Below are positions 16,945 to 25,624 of a stretch of DNA of 59,148 nt, piece by piece. Below the pieces are notes generated by a model, which searched no databases, was not told the origin of the DNA, and saw only the letters and a program-made list of their open reading frames with translations. The number at the start of each line of letters is the position of its first letter. Within the stretch, counting starts at the first letter, position 1. This DNA comes from Defluviicoccus sp. bin129 (lineage in GTDB: Bacteria; Pseudomonadota; Alphaproteobacteria; MPNO01): assembly GCA_002239065.1 (NCBI GenBank), contig MPNO01000023.1:1-59148 (forward strand), written 5' to 3'. The position numbers were made by a program, and so were the translations under genes.

Positions 16945-17978
16945 CCCTTGGCCAGGTAGTCGGCGAGCATCTGCTGGTAGGTCGGGTGGGATTTCCCGTA
17001 GCGCTTGACCCAGTCGTCGACGATGGTCTCGAAACGCGCGGTCCAGGCCGCCTTGTCGGCCGCGCTCAACTCGGTGATGTTGGTGTCTTTCCGGTCACGC
17101 ACCGTCTTGATGCCCGCCGCGCGCGCCGCCTCGTAGAGCCTGGCGCCCTTGAGGCTGAGCAGCAGCCCGCGCTGGGCGTCGACGGCCTTCTTCTGGTCGG
17201 CGGAGAGGCCGGCATAGGTCTTCTTGTTCATCACCATCATCTGCGGCGAATAGCCCATCGGCAGGCCGATGACGTAGTTCTTGACCACCTCGGCGAGCTT
17301 GAAGCTGTTCACCACCGAGATTCCGACCAGCGCGCCGTCGACCACGCCCTTCTCGATGGCGCTGTAGGTCTGCGGCATCGGCATACCCACGGGGATCGCG
17401 CCGAGACCCTTGATGATCGCCGCCTGGTCGCGCGACGGCGTCCTGAGCTTCAGCCCCTTGAGATCGTCGGGGGTGCGGACGACCTTGTTGGTCATCAGCA
17501 CCGGCACGTCGGTGGTCCACAGGCCGAGCACCTCGACGCGCGCGTATTCGGACGCGAGGTGCTTGTCGAAGATCTTCCACAGCGCCGTGGTCGCCTCGGT
17601 GGGCGAGCCCCATTGCAGCGGGATCTCCACCACCATGGTCTTGGGAAACACCGTCGAGGTGTAGCCCTGCAACCCGAACTCGATATCGGCGATGCCGTTG
17701 ACCACCCGCTTGAAGGCGCCCGGCGGCTTGCCGCCGATCTGGCCGCCGGGGAAGCCGACGACCTTGAGGCCGACATTCGCCGCCGTGATGCCGTTGCCCC
17801 AGCGCGTCATCAGCTTGGCCCAGACATGATGCTTGGGGCTGGTGAAGAACGCCATCTTGAGGTCGCGCGCCTGCGCCGTCGAAACCCAGGCCGCGCCGGC
17901 CAGAATCGCGCCGGCCGTGCCGGTCGCGGTGAGCGCCCTCAGCGCCGGTCGCAACCAGAATCTACGTTGCTCGGACAT
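16941..17978 (-). CDS. dctP: TRAP transporter solute-binding protein, DctP family
   Basis: A 345-aa periplasmic receptor. The N-terminal signal peptide has a basic start (SEQRRFWLRPALR) and a hydrophobic core ending at STAQA. The DctP body shows PGGQIGGKPPGAFKRVVNG and the ligand region LKGLKLRTPSRD, whose Arg normally binds a substrate carboxylate. Of two ATG codons six bases apart, the second (17978) has GGAGG at 8 bases. Substrate unknown; an organic acid is expected. It is the first gene of the operon and is convergent with the halohydrin dehalogenase candidate across dctM. Confidence 0.9.
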   Translation of the reverse strand: MSEQRRFWLRPALRALTATGTAGAILAGAAWVSTAQARDLKMAFFTSPKHHVWAKLMTRWGNGITAANVGLKVVGFPGGQIGGKPPGAFKRVVNGIADIEFGLQGYTSTVFPKTMVVEIPLQWGSPTEATTALWKIFDKHLASEYARVEVLGLWTTDVPVLMTNKVVRTPDDLKGLKLRTPSRDQAAIIKGLGAIPVGMPMPQTYSAIEKGVVDGALVGISVVNSFKLAEVVKNYVIGLPMGYSPQMMVMNKKTYAGLSADQKKAVDAQRGLLLSLKGARLYEAARAAGIKTVRDRKDTNITELSAADKAAWTARFETIVDDWVKRYGKSHPTYQQMLADYLAKG

Positions 17979-18124
17979 CGCCATTTCCTCCCTGCGTGGA
18001 ATTTCATCGCCCTTCGACGGGCGCCGGTCGGGCCATTCTACGGGCGGGCCCCGTCCGGATGTCAAGCGAGGCCGGGGTTCCGGGGGCCGCCCGGTGGTCC
18101 GCAAGGGGCGGGGACGACAAGCGG

Positions 18125-18598
18125 TCAGAACGGAACCGACAGGGTCTCGAACACGCCGTCGCAGTTGATCAGGTCGACGCGCTTCCAGGCGATCTCGAAC
18201 CCGCCGCCCTCGGCGATGCGCAGCAGATGACGGCAGCGCCCGGCAAAGGCGGTCTGCTTTTCGAGGCGGTACTCCAGCATCGTCACGGCGGATCGCACCA
18301 GGATTTCGCCGACCGCGCCGTAATCCCCGTCGATCTCCACATTCGACACCGTGTGGACGGTGCGGCTCGCCGGCTTCTGCGAATGGATTCTCGTGTGATC
18401 GAGGCGCTGGAGCCGGGTCTTCATGACCGCGCGATCGTCGAAGAAGATCGACACGCCGTCATAGGGGTCCTCGAGACCGGGCGCGGCGGGAACCCAGTAA
18501 TAGCCGTCCTCGGCGAACAGGTTCATCCATTCCTCGAACCGGCGTTCGTCCAGCAGCCGGGCCTCGCGAAACAGGAATTTCTCGATCTCGTCCCGCAT
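18125..18598 (-). CDS. Aromatic-ring-hydroxylating dioxygenase beta subunit
   Basis: A 157-aa NTF2-like small subunit. The family start EIEKFLFREARLLDERRFEEW is represented by the LLDERRFEEWMNLF helix, followed by DGYYWVPAA and HTVSNVEI. It has a structural role in an alpha3beta3 dioxygenase. It starts 15 bases after the alpha-subunit stop if ATG 18598 is used; an overlapping ATG at 18628 would add 10 residues. Neither start has a strong Shine-Dalgarno, so translation may be coupled to the alpha subunit. Confidence 0.9.
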   Translation of the reverse strand: MRDEIEKFLFREARLLDERRFEEWMNLFAEDGYYWVPAAPGLEDPYDGVSIFFDDRAVMKTRLQRLDHTRIHSQKPASRTVHTVSNVEIDGDYGAVGEILVRSAVTMLEYRLEKQTAFAGRCRHLLRIAEGGGFEIAWKRVDLINCDGVFETLSVPF

Positions 18599-18612
18599 CG
18601 CAGCGACCGTCG

Positions 18613-19914
18613 TCAGGCCTCGCCGCACATGTAGCCGAGCCAGGCGCGGTGCTGGTGGCGGGCGTTCGCTTCGGAGGTGCCGCGCACCTCGAACGAGCCC
18701 CGGTTGTCGGCCTGCTCTTCGCTCGCGCCGCGCGCGAACACCACCCAGTCATTGCCCGGGCTGGTCAGCGCGTTCTGGCAGCGCACCCACACCTCCATGT
18801 CGTCCGACATCACCATGCCGGCCGGCGAATGGCTGTTGTTGTTGCTCCTGAGCGCCGCGCGCCACATCTCCTCGGGCGCGCCCTTGAGCCGGAGCGGGAT
18901 GATGACGTTCTCCGTGCAGTCCACCGAGACCGGGTTCATCAGGCGGATATGCTGGGTCAGGTACTGGATCGACCACTGGGGGTAGAAGATGCTGTTGTGG
19001 AACCTGACGGCCATGGCCCGTTCCGCCCGGTCGCCGTAGCGCGCCTCCATCGCCGCCCGGTAGCGCTCGTGCACCGGCCCGCTCTGGCCCTTGTTCATGG
19101 GGAACATCCCCATATAGGTGTGGCCGTAGCGGTGCCCGCCGACCGGCAGCTCCTCCCACTGCTCGTTGAGGGCCTCGTTCTCCTTCAGCAGCCGGACCCT
19201 GCCCGCCTCGTCGTCCTCCGCCCCGTGGCGCCGGAACTGGGTGCCGTCCCTGGCGGTGGTCGAGGCATGGGTGAACATCGGGTGATAGAGGTCGTTCTGG
19301 TTCTCCATCTGGATCTTCCAGTTGGCCCCGAAGCGGTAGCGGAACGCGCCGGCCGACGCCTCCACCTCGCCCCCGGGCGCGCGGTCGACCATGGCGTCGA
19401 TATGCGACTTCATCGGGCCGAGGAAGTCGTCGAGCCCGGGGCCCTCGGCGCCGAGGGAGGCGAACACGAATCCGCGATAGATCGCCAGGCGCGGCACCGC
19501 GGCGAGATCGAAACCGCCCGCCTTCAGGAAGCCGTCGGCGTAGCGCGCGGGGTAGGGGGCGCCGGCGTGGCGCCCGTCGGTGTCGTACACCCAGCCGTGA
19601 TAGGGGCACTCGAACCGCTTCGCGTTGCCCCGGGGCTCGGTGCAGATCTGGGCGCCGCGATGGCTGCAGCGGTTGAACATCACATGCACCCGGCCGTCGC
19701 GGTGCCGGCTCATGATCACTGGATGGCGGCACAGCGTCGTGGTGACGAAATCGCCGGGGTTGGGCACCTGGCTGTCGTGACCGACGAGCAGCCAGGCGCG
19801 GGCGAAGATCCGCTCCATCTCTAGGTCGAACACATCGGGGCTGGTGTAGAAGTCGCGATGCACCCGGTCGGATTTCACCAGGTCGCGCAAGGCACGCTCG
19901 TCTCGGACGGTCAT
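18613..19914 (-). CDS. Aromatic-ring-hydroxylating dioxygenase alpha subunit (Rieske)
   Basis: A 433-aa catalytic subunit. Rieske ligands are Cys83-x-His85 (CSH) and Cys103-x2-His106 (CPYHGW). The mononuclear iron ligands are Asp208, His211 and His216 in NDLYHPMFTHAS. With the beta subunit it should form a two-component type dioxygenase or hydroxylase that needs an electron-transfer partner not encoded here. The ATG overlaps the stop of the amidohydrolase gene (ATGA). Ring or side-chain substrate unknown. Confidence 0.93.
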   Translation of the reverse strand: MTVRDERALRDLVKSDRVHRDFYTSPDVFDLEMERIFARAWLLVGHDSQVPNPGDFVTTTLCRHPVIMSRHRDGRVHVMFNRCSHRGAQICTEPRGNAKRFECPYHGWVYDTDGRHAGAPYPARYADGFLKAGGFDLAAVPRLAIYRGFVFASLGAEGPGLDDFLGPMKSHIDAMVDRAPGGEVEASAGAFRYRFGANWKIQMENQNDLYHPMFTHASTTARDGTQFRRHGAEDDEAGRVRLLKENEALNEQWEELPVGGHRYGHTYMGMFPMNKGQSGPVHERYRAAMEARYGDRAERAMAVRFHNSIFYPQWSIQYLTQHIRLMNPVSVDCTENVIIPLRLKGAPEEMWRAALRSNNNSHSPAGMVMSDDMEVWVRCQNALTSPGNDWVVFARGASEEQADNRGSFEVRGTSEANARHQHRAWLGYMCGEA

Positions 19915-20936
19915 GGCCCCTCCCCGGCGGGCTTCCACGCGCCGGACTCCTGGCCGGCGAGGTTGAACATCCGGGCGGCGTTGCGGTGCAGGATATCCGC
20001 GCCGGCCGGGCCGTCCCCGAAGGCCCGCCGGACGAATCCCACCGGATCCGGCTCGCCCAGCGGAAACGGGCCGTCGCTCCCCAGCACCAAGCGGTCCGGC
20101 CCGATCGCGTCCGAGGCGAAGGCGAGGTAGCCGTCCTCGAAACACACCGTGTCGTAGTAGAGGCGCCCGAGATAGTCGTCGACCGTCCCGGAGAGGGTCC
20201 GCGCCAGGTCCGGGTTGGTGTCCACCTCCCGTTGCATCCTCGCCCTGAGCAGGAGCGCGTAGCCGCCGGCATGGGCGCAGCACAGGCCGAGCGTCGGATA
20301 GCGGTCGAGTAGACCGCCGAAAATCATGTGGAACACGTTGATCGTGGTGTCGAACAGGTAGCCGCTCACCACCGTGAGCTCGTAATTCGCCGTCCGGTCG
20401 GCGCCCGCCGGATTGCTCGGGTGGACGAACAGCGGCACGCCGAGATCGACCGCGGCCTCGAACACCGGCGCGAATTCCGGGCTGTCCAGATAGCTTCCCC
20501 CGACATTGGAGGCGATGTGCCCGCCGCGCAGGCCGAGCCCGGTCACCGCGCGGCGGAGCTCCCCGGCCGCGTCCAGGGGGGACTGCATCGGCAGGAAGGC
20601 CCAGCCGTCGAACCGGTCGGGGTGGCGGTCCCTCAACAGGGCCAGCTCGTCGTTGAAGATGCGCGCGGCGGCGAGCGCGGCGCGCGGCGGCGCGGCGTAG
20701 TCGATCAGCGGCGTCGCGAGCGAGAGCACGCTGAGGTCGATCCCGAGCCCCGCCATGCGGCGGAGTTGCCGTTCGGGGTCGAAGAACGTCCGGTTCATGG
20801 CAAATCTGGCCCGTCCCACCGCGACCTCGACCGCTTCGTCCCCGGTCGCGGACCGGCGCACGTCGAACCCGTCCGCCCGCTCGATGAAGCGGAAATAGGC
20901 CTCGGGCACGTAGTGGCAGTGAATGTCGACGATCAT
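19911..20936 (-). CDS. Amidohydrolase-2 family metal-dependent hydrolase/decarboxylase (ACMSD-like)
   Basis: A 341-aa TIM-barrel protein. Metal-binding elements are His6-x-His8 (DIHCH), FVHPSN, CCAHAGGYALL and the Asp in LGSDGPFP. This is the ACMSD/gamma-resorcylate decarboxylase branch, which mostly decarboxylates aromatic or dienoic acids without redox cofactors. The overlap with the dioxygenase alpha subunit gene and the neighbouring TauD oxygenase gene argues for one aromatic-acid degradation route. Substrate not predictable. Confidence 0.88.
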   Translation of the reverse strand: MIVDIHCHYVPEAYFRFIERADGFDVRRSATGDEAVEVAVGRARFAMNRTFFDPERQLRRMAGLGIDLSVLSLATPLIDYAAPPRAALAAARIFNDELALLRDRHPDRFDGWAFLPMQSPLDAAGELRRAVTGLGLRGGHIASNVGGSYLDSPEFAPVFEAAVDLGVPLFVHPSNPAGADRTANYELTVVSGYLFDTTINVFHMIFGGLLDRYPTLGLCCAHAGGYALLLRARMQREVDTNPDLARTLSGTVDDYLGRLYYDTVCFEDGYLAFASDAIGPDRLVLGSDGPFPLGEPDPVGFVRRAFGDGPAGADILHRNAARMFNLAGQESGAWKPAGEGP

Positions 20937-20954
20937 CCGGAACCCACCCGCCGG

Positions 20955-21809
20955 TCACACCGGGCGGAGGCCGGCGATGGTCGTGCGGTGCATGTGCCGC
21001 GTCTCCGCCGGATCGTAGAGGATCGCGCGATGCATCACGCTGCGATTGTCCCAGCACAGGAGGTCGCCGCGGCGCCATTCATGGGTGTAGAGGAAGGCCT
21101 CCCTCGTGCTGTGCTCGAAGAGCGCGGCGAGCAGGTCGTCGCTCTCGGCCTCGTCCATGTCGTCTATGGCGAAGGTGAAGCCGGGGTTCACGAACAGCGC
21201 CTCCTCGCCGGTGTCTTCGAGCCTGCGCGTCATCGGATGCGAAACATCGTTCAGCCTGTCCCGCTGCTCGGCGCTGAATGCGGGGCGTCCCCCCGCGACG
21301 GTTTCGTTCCTGCGGTGGTTCCGGGTGTAGGAATGGCGCGCCCGGCGGCCCTCGATGCGGCGGCGGAGATCGTCCGGCAGGGTCTTCAGGGCATGGCGCA
21401 TGTCGGCGAACAGCGTGTCTCCCCCCTCGGGCGGGATCTCGACGGCGTAGAGATGCGATCCCAGCGCCGGGCGTTCGTCGTAGGAGATGTCGGAGTGCCA
21501 GTAGCGGCCGGCGTCCTCGAAGCCCATCGGCGTGCCGTCCGGGTGCTTCCTGTTGGAGATCAGCAGGATTTCGGGGTGCCCCGGCAGCAGGAACTGTTGC
21601 ATGACGTGGACGATCAGATCTCCGAAGCGGCGGCTGAAGGCGACCTGCCGGCCGGGCGGGAGGCGCTGGTCGCGAAAGACCACGACGCCGGCGTCGAACC
21701 AGGCCGCGCGCACCGCCGCGAACGCGTCGTCCGGCAGCTCCCGCGCGAGATCGATACCGACGATTTCCGCCGCGAAACGGTCCCCGAGAGGATTGACCTC
21801 GAACGGCAT
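20955..21809 (-). CDS. TauD/TfdA-family 2-oxoglutarate/Fe(II) dioxygenase
   Basis: A 284-aa oxygenase. The iron triad is His105-x-Asp107 (WHSDISY) and His260 (RSVMHRA); Arg275 in RHMHRTTIAG should bind the 2-oxoglutarate carboxylate. Relatives hydroxylate taurine, 2,4-D, alkylsulfates or amino-acid derivatives using 2-oxoglutarate and O2. It is encoded 18 bases upstream of the amidohydrolase, in the same direction, and likely in one transcript with the Rieske genes. Confidence 0.92.
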   Translation of the reverse strand: MPFEVNPLGDRFAAEIVGIDLARELPDDAFAAVRAAWFDAGVVVFRDQRLPPGRQVAFSRRFGDLIVHVMQQFLLPGHPEILLISNRKHPDGTPMGFEDAGRYWHSDISYDERPALGSHLYAVEIPPEGGDTLFADMRHALKTLPDDLRRRIEGRRARHSYTRNHRRNETVAGGRPAFSAEQRDRLNDVSHPMTRRLEDTGEEALFVNPGFTFAIDDMDEAESDDLLAALFEHSTREAFLYTHEWRRGDLLCWDNRSVMHRAILYDPAETRHMHRTTIAGLRPV

Positions 21810-21887
21810 CCGGCACGTCTCCAGGCGCCCCCGGCGCCTAGCCGGGCGGGATCACTATAGACCGTCCCCGGCATTCGGCGCACCCGC

Positions 21888-22913
21888 TCAGGCATAGGTC
21901 AGCGCGCCGCGGCCGAGCAATGTCTCGTCCTTGAGCGCCGCGAAGACGCTCTCCACCTCCTCGAGCGGCACCCGCATGCCGATCACCGGCTCGACCAGCC
22001 CGCGCGCCATGATCTCCATGGTCTCGATCAGCTCGGCGCGGGTCGAGTGGCGCGATCCGGTGACGATTTGCTCGGTCCTGACCAGCCCGGTCGGATCGAT
22101 GCTCGCCCTGCCCGTGCCGACACCGATGACCACCGCCCGGCCCGAAATCGCGAGGCCGTCGATCGCAGCCTGGAAGGTCCCGCCGTGACCGACATAGTCG
22201 ACCGCCGCATCGACGCCCCGGCCGCCGGTCAGGCGTCTCGCCTCCGCCGCGACATCGTCGACCGCACGCACGTTGATCGTCTCCTCCGCGCCCCAGCTTC
22301 GCGCCAGGGCGAGCTTTTCGTCGGAGACGTCGGCCGCGATCACCCGCGCGCCGAACAGCTTCGCCACCTGCACGCCGTGGATGCCGACGCCGCCCCCCGC
22401 CCCGATCAGCAGGACCGTGTCATGTGGGGAGATGCGCGCGCGCTCACGCATGCAATGCCAGTTGGTGTTGACGGCATCGGCCGCGACCGCGGCGGCCTCG
22501 TCGCTCAGGCCGTCGGGGATGGGCAGGAAGTTCTCGGCCGGCAGGCAGACATAATCGGCGAACCCGCCGTCGCGGTGGGCCCCGACATAGCCGGCGAAGT
22601 TCTCGCACAGCGTCTCGCGCCCGCCGCGGCACCAGCGGCAGCGCCCGCAGGTGAGGTAGAAATAGACCGCGCAGCGCTCGCCTTCCGAGAGCGCGGAAAC
22701 GCCCTCGCCGACCGCGGCGATCTCCCCCGCCAGCTCGTGACCCATGACGCGCGGCAGCGAGCCGCCCATCCGGCCGAGCCGCATGTTGACCAGCGTGAGC
22801 CCCACCCCGGCCGCGCGCACGCGCAGCACCGCCTCGCCCAGCCCGGGGCGTGGTTCGGGGCGCTCCTCCAGCCGAAACGGCTTCTCCCGGTCGTACAGGA
22901 CCATCGCTCTCAT
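21888..22913 (-). CDS. Zinc-type medium-chain alcohol dehydrogenase family protein
   Basis: A 341-aa MDR protein. The structural-zinc loop has four Cys (CGRCRWCRGGRETLC), GHE is present at the catalytic-zinc region, and the Rossmann motif is GAGGGVGIHG. Oddly, the catalytic-zinc Cys near residue 38 seems to be replaced (AAGVGLTLVN where the family has GxC), so catalysis may differ. The ATG overlaps the stop of the upstream vWA gene (ATGA). Likely an alcohol or hydroxyacyl dehydrogenase; substrate unknown. Confidence 0.85.
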   Translation of the reverse strand: MRAMVLYDREKPFRLEERPEPRPGLGEAVLRVRAAGVGLTLVNMRLGRMGGSLPRVMGHELAGEIAAVGEGVSALSEGERCAVYFYLTCGRCRWCRGGRETLCENFAGYVGAHRDGGFADYVCLPAENFLPIPDGLSDEAAAVAADAVNTNWHCMRERARISPHDTVLLIGAGGGVGIHGVQVAKLFGARVIAADVSDEKLALARSWGAEETINVRAVDDVAAEARRLTGGRGVDAAVDYVGHGGTFQAAIDGLAISGRAVVIGVGTGRASIDPTGLVRTEQIVTGSRHSTRAELIETMEIMARGLVEPVIGMRVPLEEVESVFAALKDETLLGRGALTYA

Positions 22914-23653
22914 CGCGGTTTCCCCGTGTCGTGCCCCCGTGCGGGCGCGGCCGCGTGCCGTGCGGAGGTCCGCCGCCCGGCGATCTCCAGGATCATTTTT
23001 TTCAGTATCGCCTCGGCGAACGATTTTCGGTCCTTCGCGGTGATCACGAACGAACGGGGGCCGCCGGTCACCGCCGACCGGTAATAGGCGTCGAGGTCGG
23101 GCATGGACGGGCGCTCGATCACCAGCCCGTTGACCGTCATGCCCGCCGCGACCGCCGCGTCGCGGGCGAACTCGACAGGCAGGCCCAGCGTGTTGGGGCC
23201 GTCCCCCGATACGTCGATCACCTTGCGGGTGCCGTCGAAATCGTTGGTCCGGATCGACGCGGCGGCAAGCGCCAGGGCATCGCTGATGGCGTTTCCGCCG
23301 GGACAGAACATGCGCGGCAAGGCGAGGATCCGCGCGCCGAAGGATCGCGCGCTGTCGGCGCCGTCGATGCGCGTCCAGGCGACGCTGACCCGCTCGCAGG
23401 ACGGGCCGGCGAACTCGATATAAGCGACCGCGATAGCGCGCAGGAAGCCGCTGCCGATCGCCTGGAGGACGCGCGGGTTGACCAGGGCGTCGGCATAGCC
23501 CTGGCGCTGCAGCCTGGTCTCGTCCTCGTCGATGCTGCCCGAAGCGTCGACCACGAAGGCGAGCTCGAGATCGACCGGCTGGGGTTGCGCGCGGACCGCC
23601 CCGGCGGCGCAGAGGACGATCAGCACGGTCGAAAAATACAGCCTTCTCCGCAT
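22910..23653 (-). CDS. DUF1194 family protein with von Willebrand A-like domain, secreted
   Basis: A 247-aa protein with a signal peptide (hydrophobic STVLIVLCAAGAV, cleavage near RAQ). The vWA-like metal-ion-dependent adhesion motif is DASGS within AFVVDASGSIDEDE, followed by VIDVSGDGPNT, where DUF1194 proteins have a second metal-site Asp. The family is widespread in alphaproteobacteria and its function is unknown. GGGAGG lies 5 bases before the ATG. Its location between catabolic genes gives no clear role. Confidence 0.87.
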   Translation of the reverse strand: MRRRLYFSTVLIVLCAAGAVRAQPQPVDLELAFVVDASGSIDEDETRLQRQGYADALVNPRVLQAIGSGFLRAIAVAYIEFAGPSCERVSVAWTRIDGADSARSFGARILALPRMFCPGGNAISDALALAAASIRTNDFDGTRKVIDVSGDGPNTLGLPVEFARDAAVAAGMTVNGLVIERPSMPDLDAYYRSAVTGGPRSFVITAKDRKSFAEAILKKMILEIAGRRTSARHAAAPARGHDTGKPR

Positions 23654-23691
23654 CGTCGCCTCCCTGTCCTCGATCGGCCCCCCCGCGTGGA

Positions 23692-24378
23692 TCAGCCGTC
23701 GCCCAGCCGGGCCGCCGCCCGGGCGACCGCCTCTTCGCGCTCGCCCTGACGCGCCGCCGCGGCCTCGCGCACCGCCGCCACCAGCGCCTCGTCCGCGCTC
23801 GCCGGGGAGCCGGAATCGTAGGGCGGGTCCGGATCGTACTCGATCGCGAGCTGGATCCGCCGCGCGGTCTCGGCCCCGAACAGCTCGCCCGCGACCCGCA
23901 AGGCGAAATCGATCCCGGCCGTGACCCCGCCGCCGGTGATGAGGTTGCCGTCGACGACGACGCGCTCCGCCACCGGCTCGCAGCCGAAGGCCGCCAGCAT
24001 CGGCAGCGACATCCAGTGCGTCGTCGCCCGCCTGCCGGCCAGCAGCCCCGCCGCGCCGAGCACCAGCGAGCCGGTGCAGACCGAGGTGACATAACGCGCG
24101 CCCTGCGCCTGGCGGCGCAGGAAGTCGAGCGTCTCCGCGTCGTTCAGCAGCCTGTTCATGCCCGCGCCCCCCGGCACGCAGACCAGGTCGAGAGGCGGGC
24201 AATCGGCGAAGCGCGCGGTCGGCAACAGCCGCATGCCGCCGCCGGCCGCGACCGGTTCGAGGTTCTTCCACAGCAGATGAACGTCGCAGTCCGGGAACTT
24301 GGTGAAGACCTCGTAGGGTCCGGTCAGATCGAGCTGGGTGATATCGGGGAAGAGCAGGAGGCCGATCTGGAGGCGCAT
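23692..24378 (-). CDS. DJ-1/PfpI-family protein, isonitrile hydratase-like
   Basis: A 228-aa DJ-1-fold protein with Cys101-Thr102 in the nucleophile elbow (TSVCTGSLVLGAAGLL) and Asp17 in LDLTGPYEVF. These three positions coincide with the catalytic residues described for Pseudomonas InhA, which hydrates isonitriles to N-substituted formamides. There is no C-terminal AraC helix-turn-helix, so it is an enzyme-type rather than a GlxA-type regulator. Length matches InhA. It is first in the minus-strand gene series reaching to the Rieske genes, with 38 bases to the vWA gene. Confidence 0.85.
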   Translation of the reverse strand: MRLQIGLLLFPDITQLDLTGPYEVFTKFPDCDVHLLWKNLEPVAAGGGMRLLPTARFADCPPLDLVCVPGGAGMNRLLNDAETLDFLRRQAQGARYVTSVCTGSLVLGAAGLLAGRRATTHWMSLPMLAAFGCEPVAERVVVDGNLITGGGVTAGIDFALRVAGELFGAETARRIQLAIEYDPDPPYDSGSPASADEALVAAVREAAAARQGEREEAVARAAARLGDG

Positions 24379-24656
24379 CGAATTTTTCCCTGGGCGTTCC
24401 GCCCGATCCTACCTGGAGAGCACGGTTCGGTGTCCCGTTTCAACGACTCGTCCTCGGCGTCCGTCGCCGTCACAAGTGGGAAACTGGTTCGGCATTCGCG
24501 AAAGCAACCATAAAGAACATTGGATAATAATATTACAATCTCGGCTAGTAATACAGACAACGCCGACTAACCGGAGAGGCGAGTGCGCTTTGTCTGTATT
24601 GTGTTAAGTGTCAATTCCACCTTGGCCAATACATCGTACCTCTTCGGAAGACATAG
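24379..24656. other. AT-rich intergenic segment at the edge of the HNH insert
   Basis: Visibly AT-richer than the rest of the window (for example around 24510-24550, with a run such as ATAATAATATTAC). It separates the divergent DJ-1 and HNH genes and likely holds their promoters. The base composition change suggests a transferred segment that includes the HNH gene. No tRNA or integrase is visible. Confidence 0.5.
24550..24600. repeat. Perfect 11-bp inverted repeat with 29-base spacer
   Basis: The arms AATACAGACAA (24550-24560) and TTGTCTGTATT (24590-24600) are exact reverse complements, about 57 bases upstream of the HNH start. The long spacer argues against a simple terminator hairpin. It could be an operator for a dimeric regulator or the recognition site of a mobile element end. 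Confidence 0.6.
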
Positions 24657-25565
24657 ATGAGCGATGAGAGTGTTCGCCGCGAAGCATTTGACTGGCTGAG
24701 CAAGCAGGTCGCTCGGCACGACGATGTCCTTCCATGGTCGGTGCTCATTCGTGGGTTCGATTTTAAGGGCATTCGCGTTCCCCTCGTCAGCATGCAAGGG
24801 ATCTTCAAACCCCGCGCATGCGAGTTGCCGCTCTCCATCCGCACCTCGGTAGATGGACCCTATGACGATGGCGCCGACAGCGAGGGACGCTTCCTCTACG
24901 CTTACCGCGGAACGAATCTGGATCATCCCGACAATGTCGGTCTGCGCGAAGCGATGGGCAAGCGGCTCCCACTGGTCTACCTATTCGGCCTGCTACCGGG
25001 GCGATACCTCGCTGCTTGGCCGGTGTTCGTCGTTGGGGACAATCCTCGCTCGCTGGCCTTCACGATTCAGCTGGACCATCCTTCGGTTCTGGACCTTGCC
25101 GCGCCGGCATTGTCGCCGACTGTGAGCCATATTGCCCGTGCTGACGAGCGACGCCGATATGCAACCCGCGAATTGCAAGTCCGGCTTCATCAGCGCTCTT
25201 TTCGTGAACGCGTGCTTCGGGCGTACCGTTCCCGATGTGCGCTGTGCCGCCTCCGACACCACGAACTCTTGGATGCCGCGCACATCGTGCCCGATAGCGA
25301 AGCCGGGCCGCCACTGGTGCCCAACGGGCTTGCGCTGTGCAAGCTGCATCACGCTGCATTCGACAAGATGTTTGTGGGCGTACGACCGGATGGCATCATT
25401 GAGGTTCGACGCGACATTCTTGATGAGGAAGATGGGCCGATGCTGCTCCATGGGCTGAAACGGCTCCACCTGACGGGATTGTACGCGCCGCGACGGGTGG
25501 AAGACCGGCCTGATCCCGATCTGCTTCAAGTTCGTTACGAGCGCTTCGTTGAAGCTGCGGTCTGA
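24657..25565 (+). CDS. HNH endonuclease, COG3440-like putative modification-dependent restriction enzyme
   Basis: A 302-aa protein. The C-terminal HNH nuclease has a zinc pair Cys194-x2-Cys197 and Cys228-x2-His231, with His209, Asn223 and His232 as the HNH residues (DAAHIVPD, PNGLALCKLHHAAFD). The N-terminal 150 residues (YAYRGTNLDHPDNVGLREAM, then PGRYLAAWPVFVV) resemble the DNA-recognition half of predicted type IV restriction enzymes. I cannot tell whether it is SRA-like or a phosphorothioate-binding domain. GGAAG precedes the ATG. Lower GC than its neighbours and no methyltransferase alongside support a horizontally acquired stand-alone defence gene. Confidence 0.82.
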   Translation: MSDESVRREAFDWLSKQVARHDDVLPWSVLIRGFDFKGIRVPLVSMQGIFKPRACELPLSIRTSVDGPYDDGADSEGRFLYAYRGTNLDHPDNVGLREAMGKRLPLVYLFGLLPGRYLAAWPVFVVGDNPRSLAFTIQLDHPSVLDLAAPALSPTVSHIARADERRRYATRELQVRLHQRSFRERVLRAYRSRCALCRLRHHELLDAAHIVPDSEAGPPLVPNGLALCKLHHAAFDKMFVGVRPDGIIEVRRDILDEEDGPMLLHGLKRLHLTGLYAPRRVEDRPDPDLLQVRYERFVEAAV

Positions 25566-25624
25566 ATCTCCTCATCTCCGGTCGGCAGTCGTCTTACAAT
25601 GCGTATCAGAATGGAGCGAGGGCG

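Noticed and set aside
23692..24378. GlxA-type transcriptional regulator
   Set aside because: The protein ends after the DJ-1 domain with no AraC-type DNA-binding domain, and the catalytic residues match isonitrile hydratase.
24567..24926. 119-codon minus-strand frame in the AT-richer insert
   Set aside because: It mostly overlaps the HNH gene in antisense and has no recognisable features.
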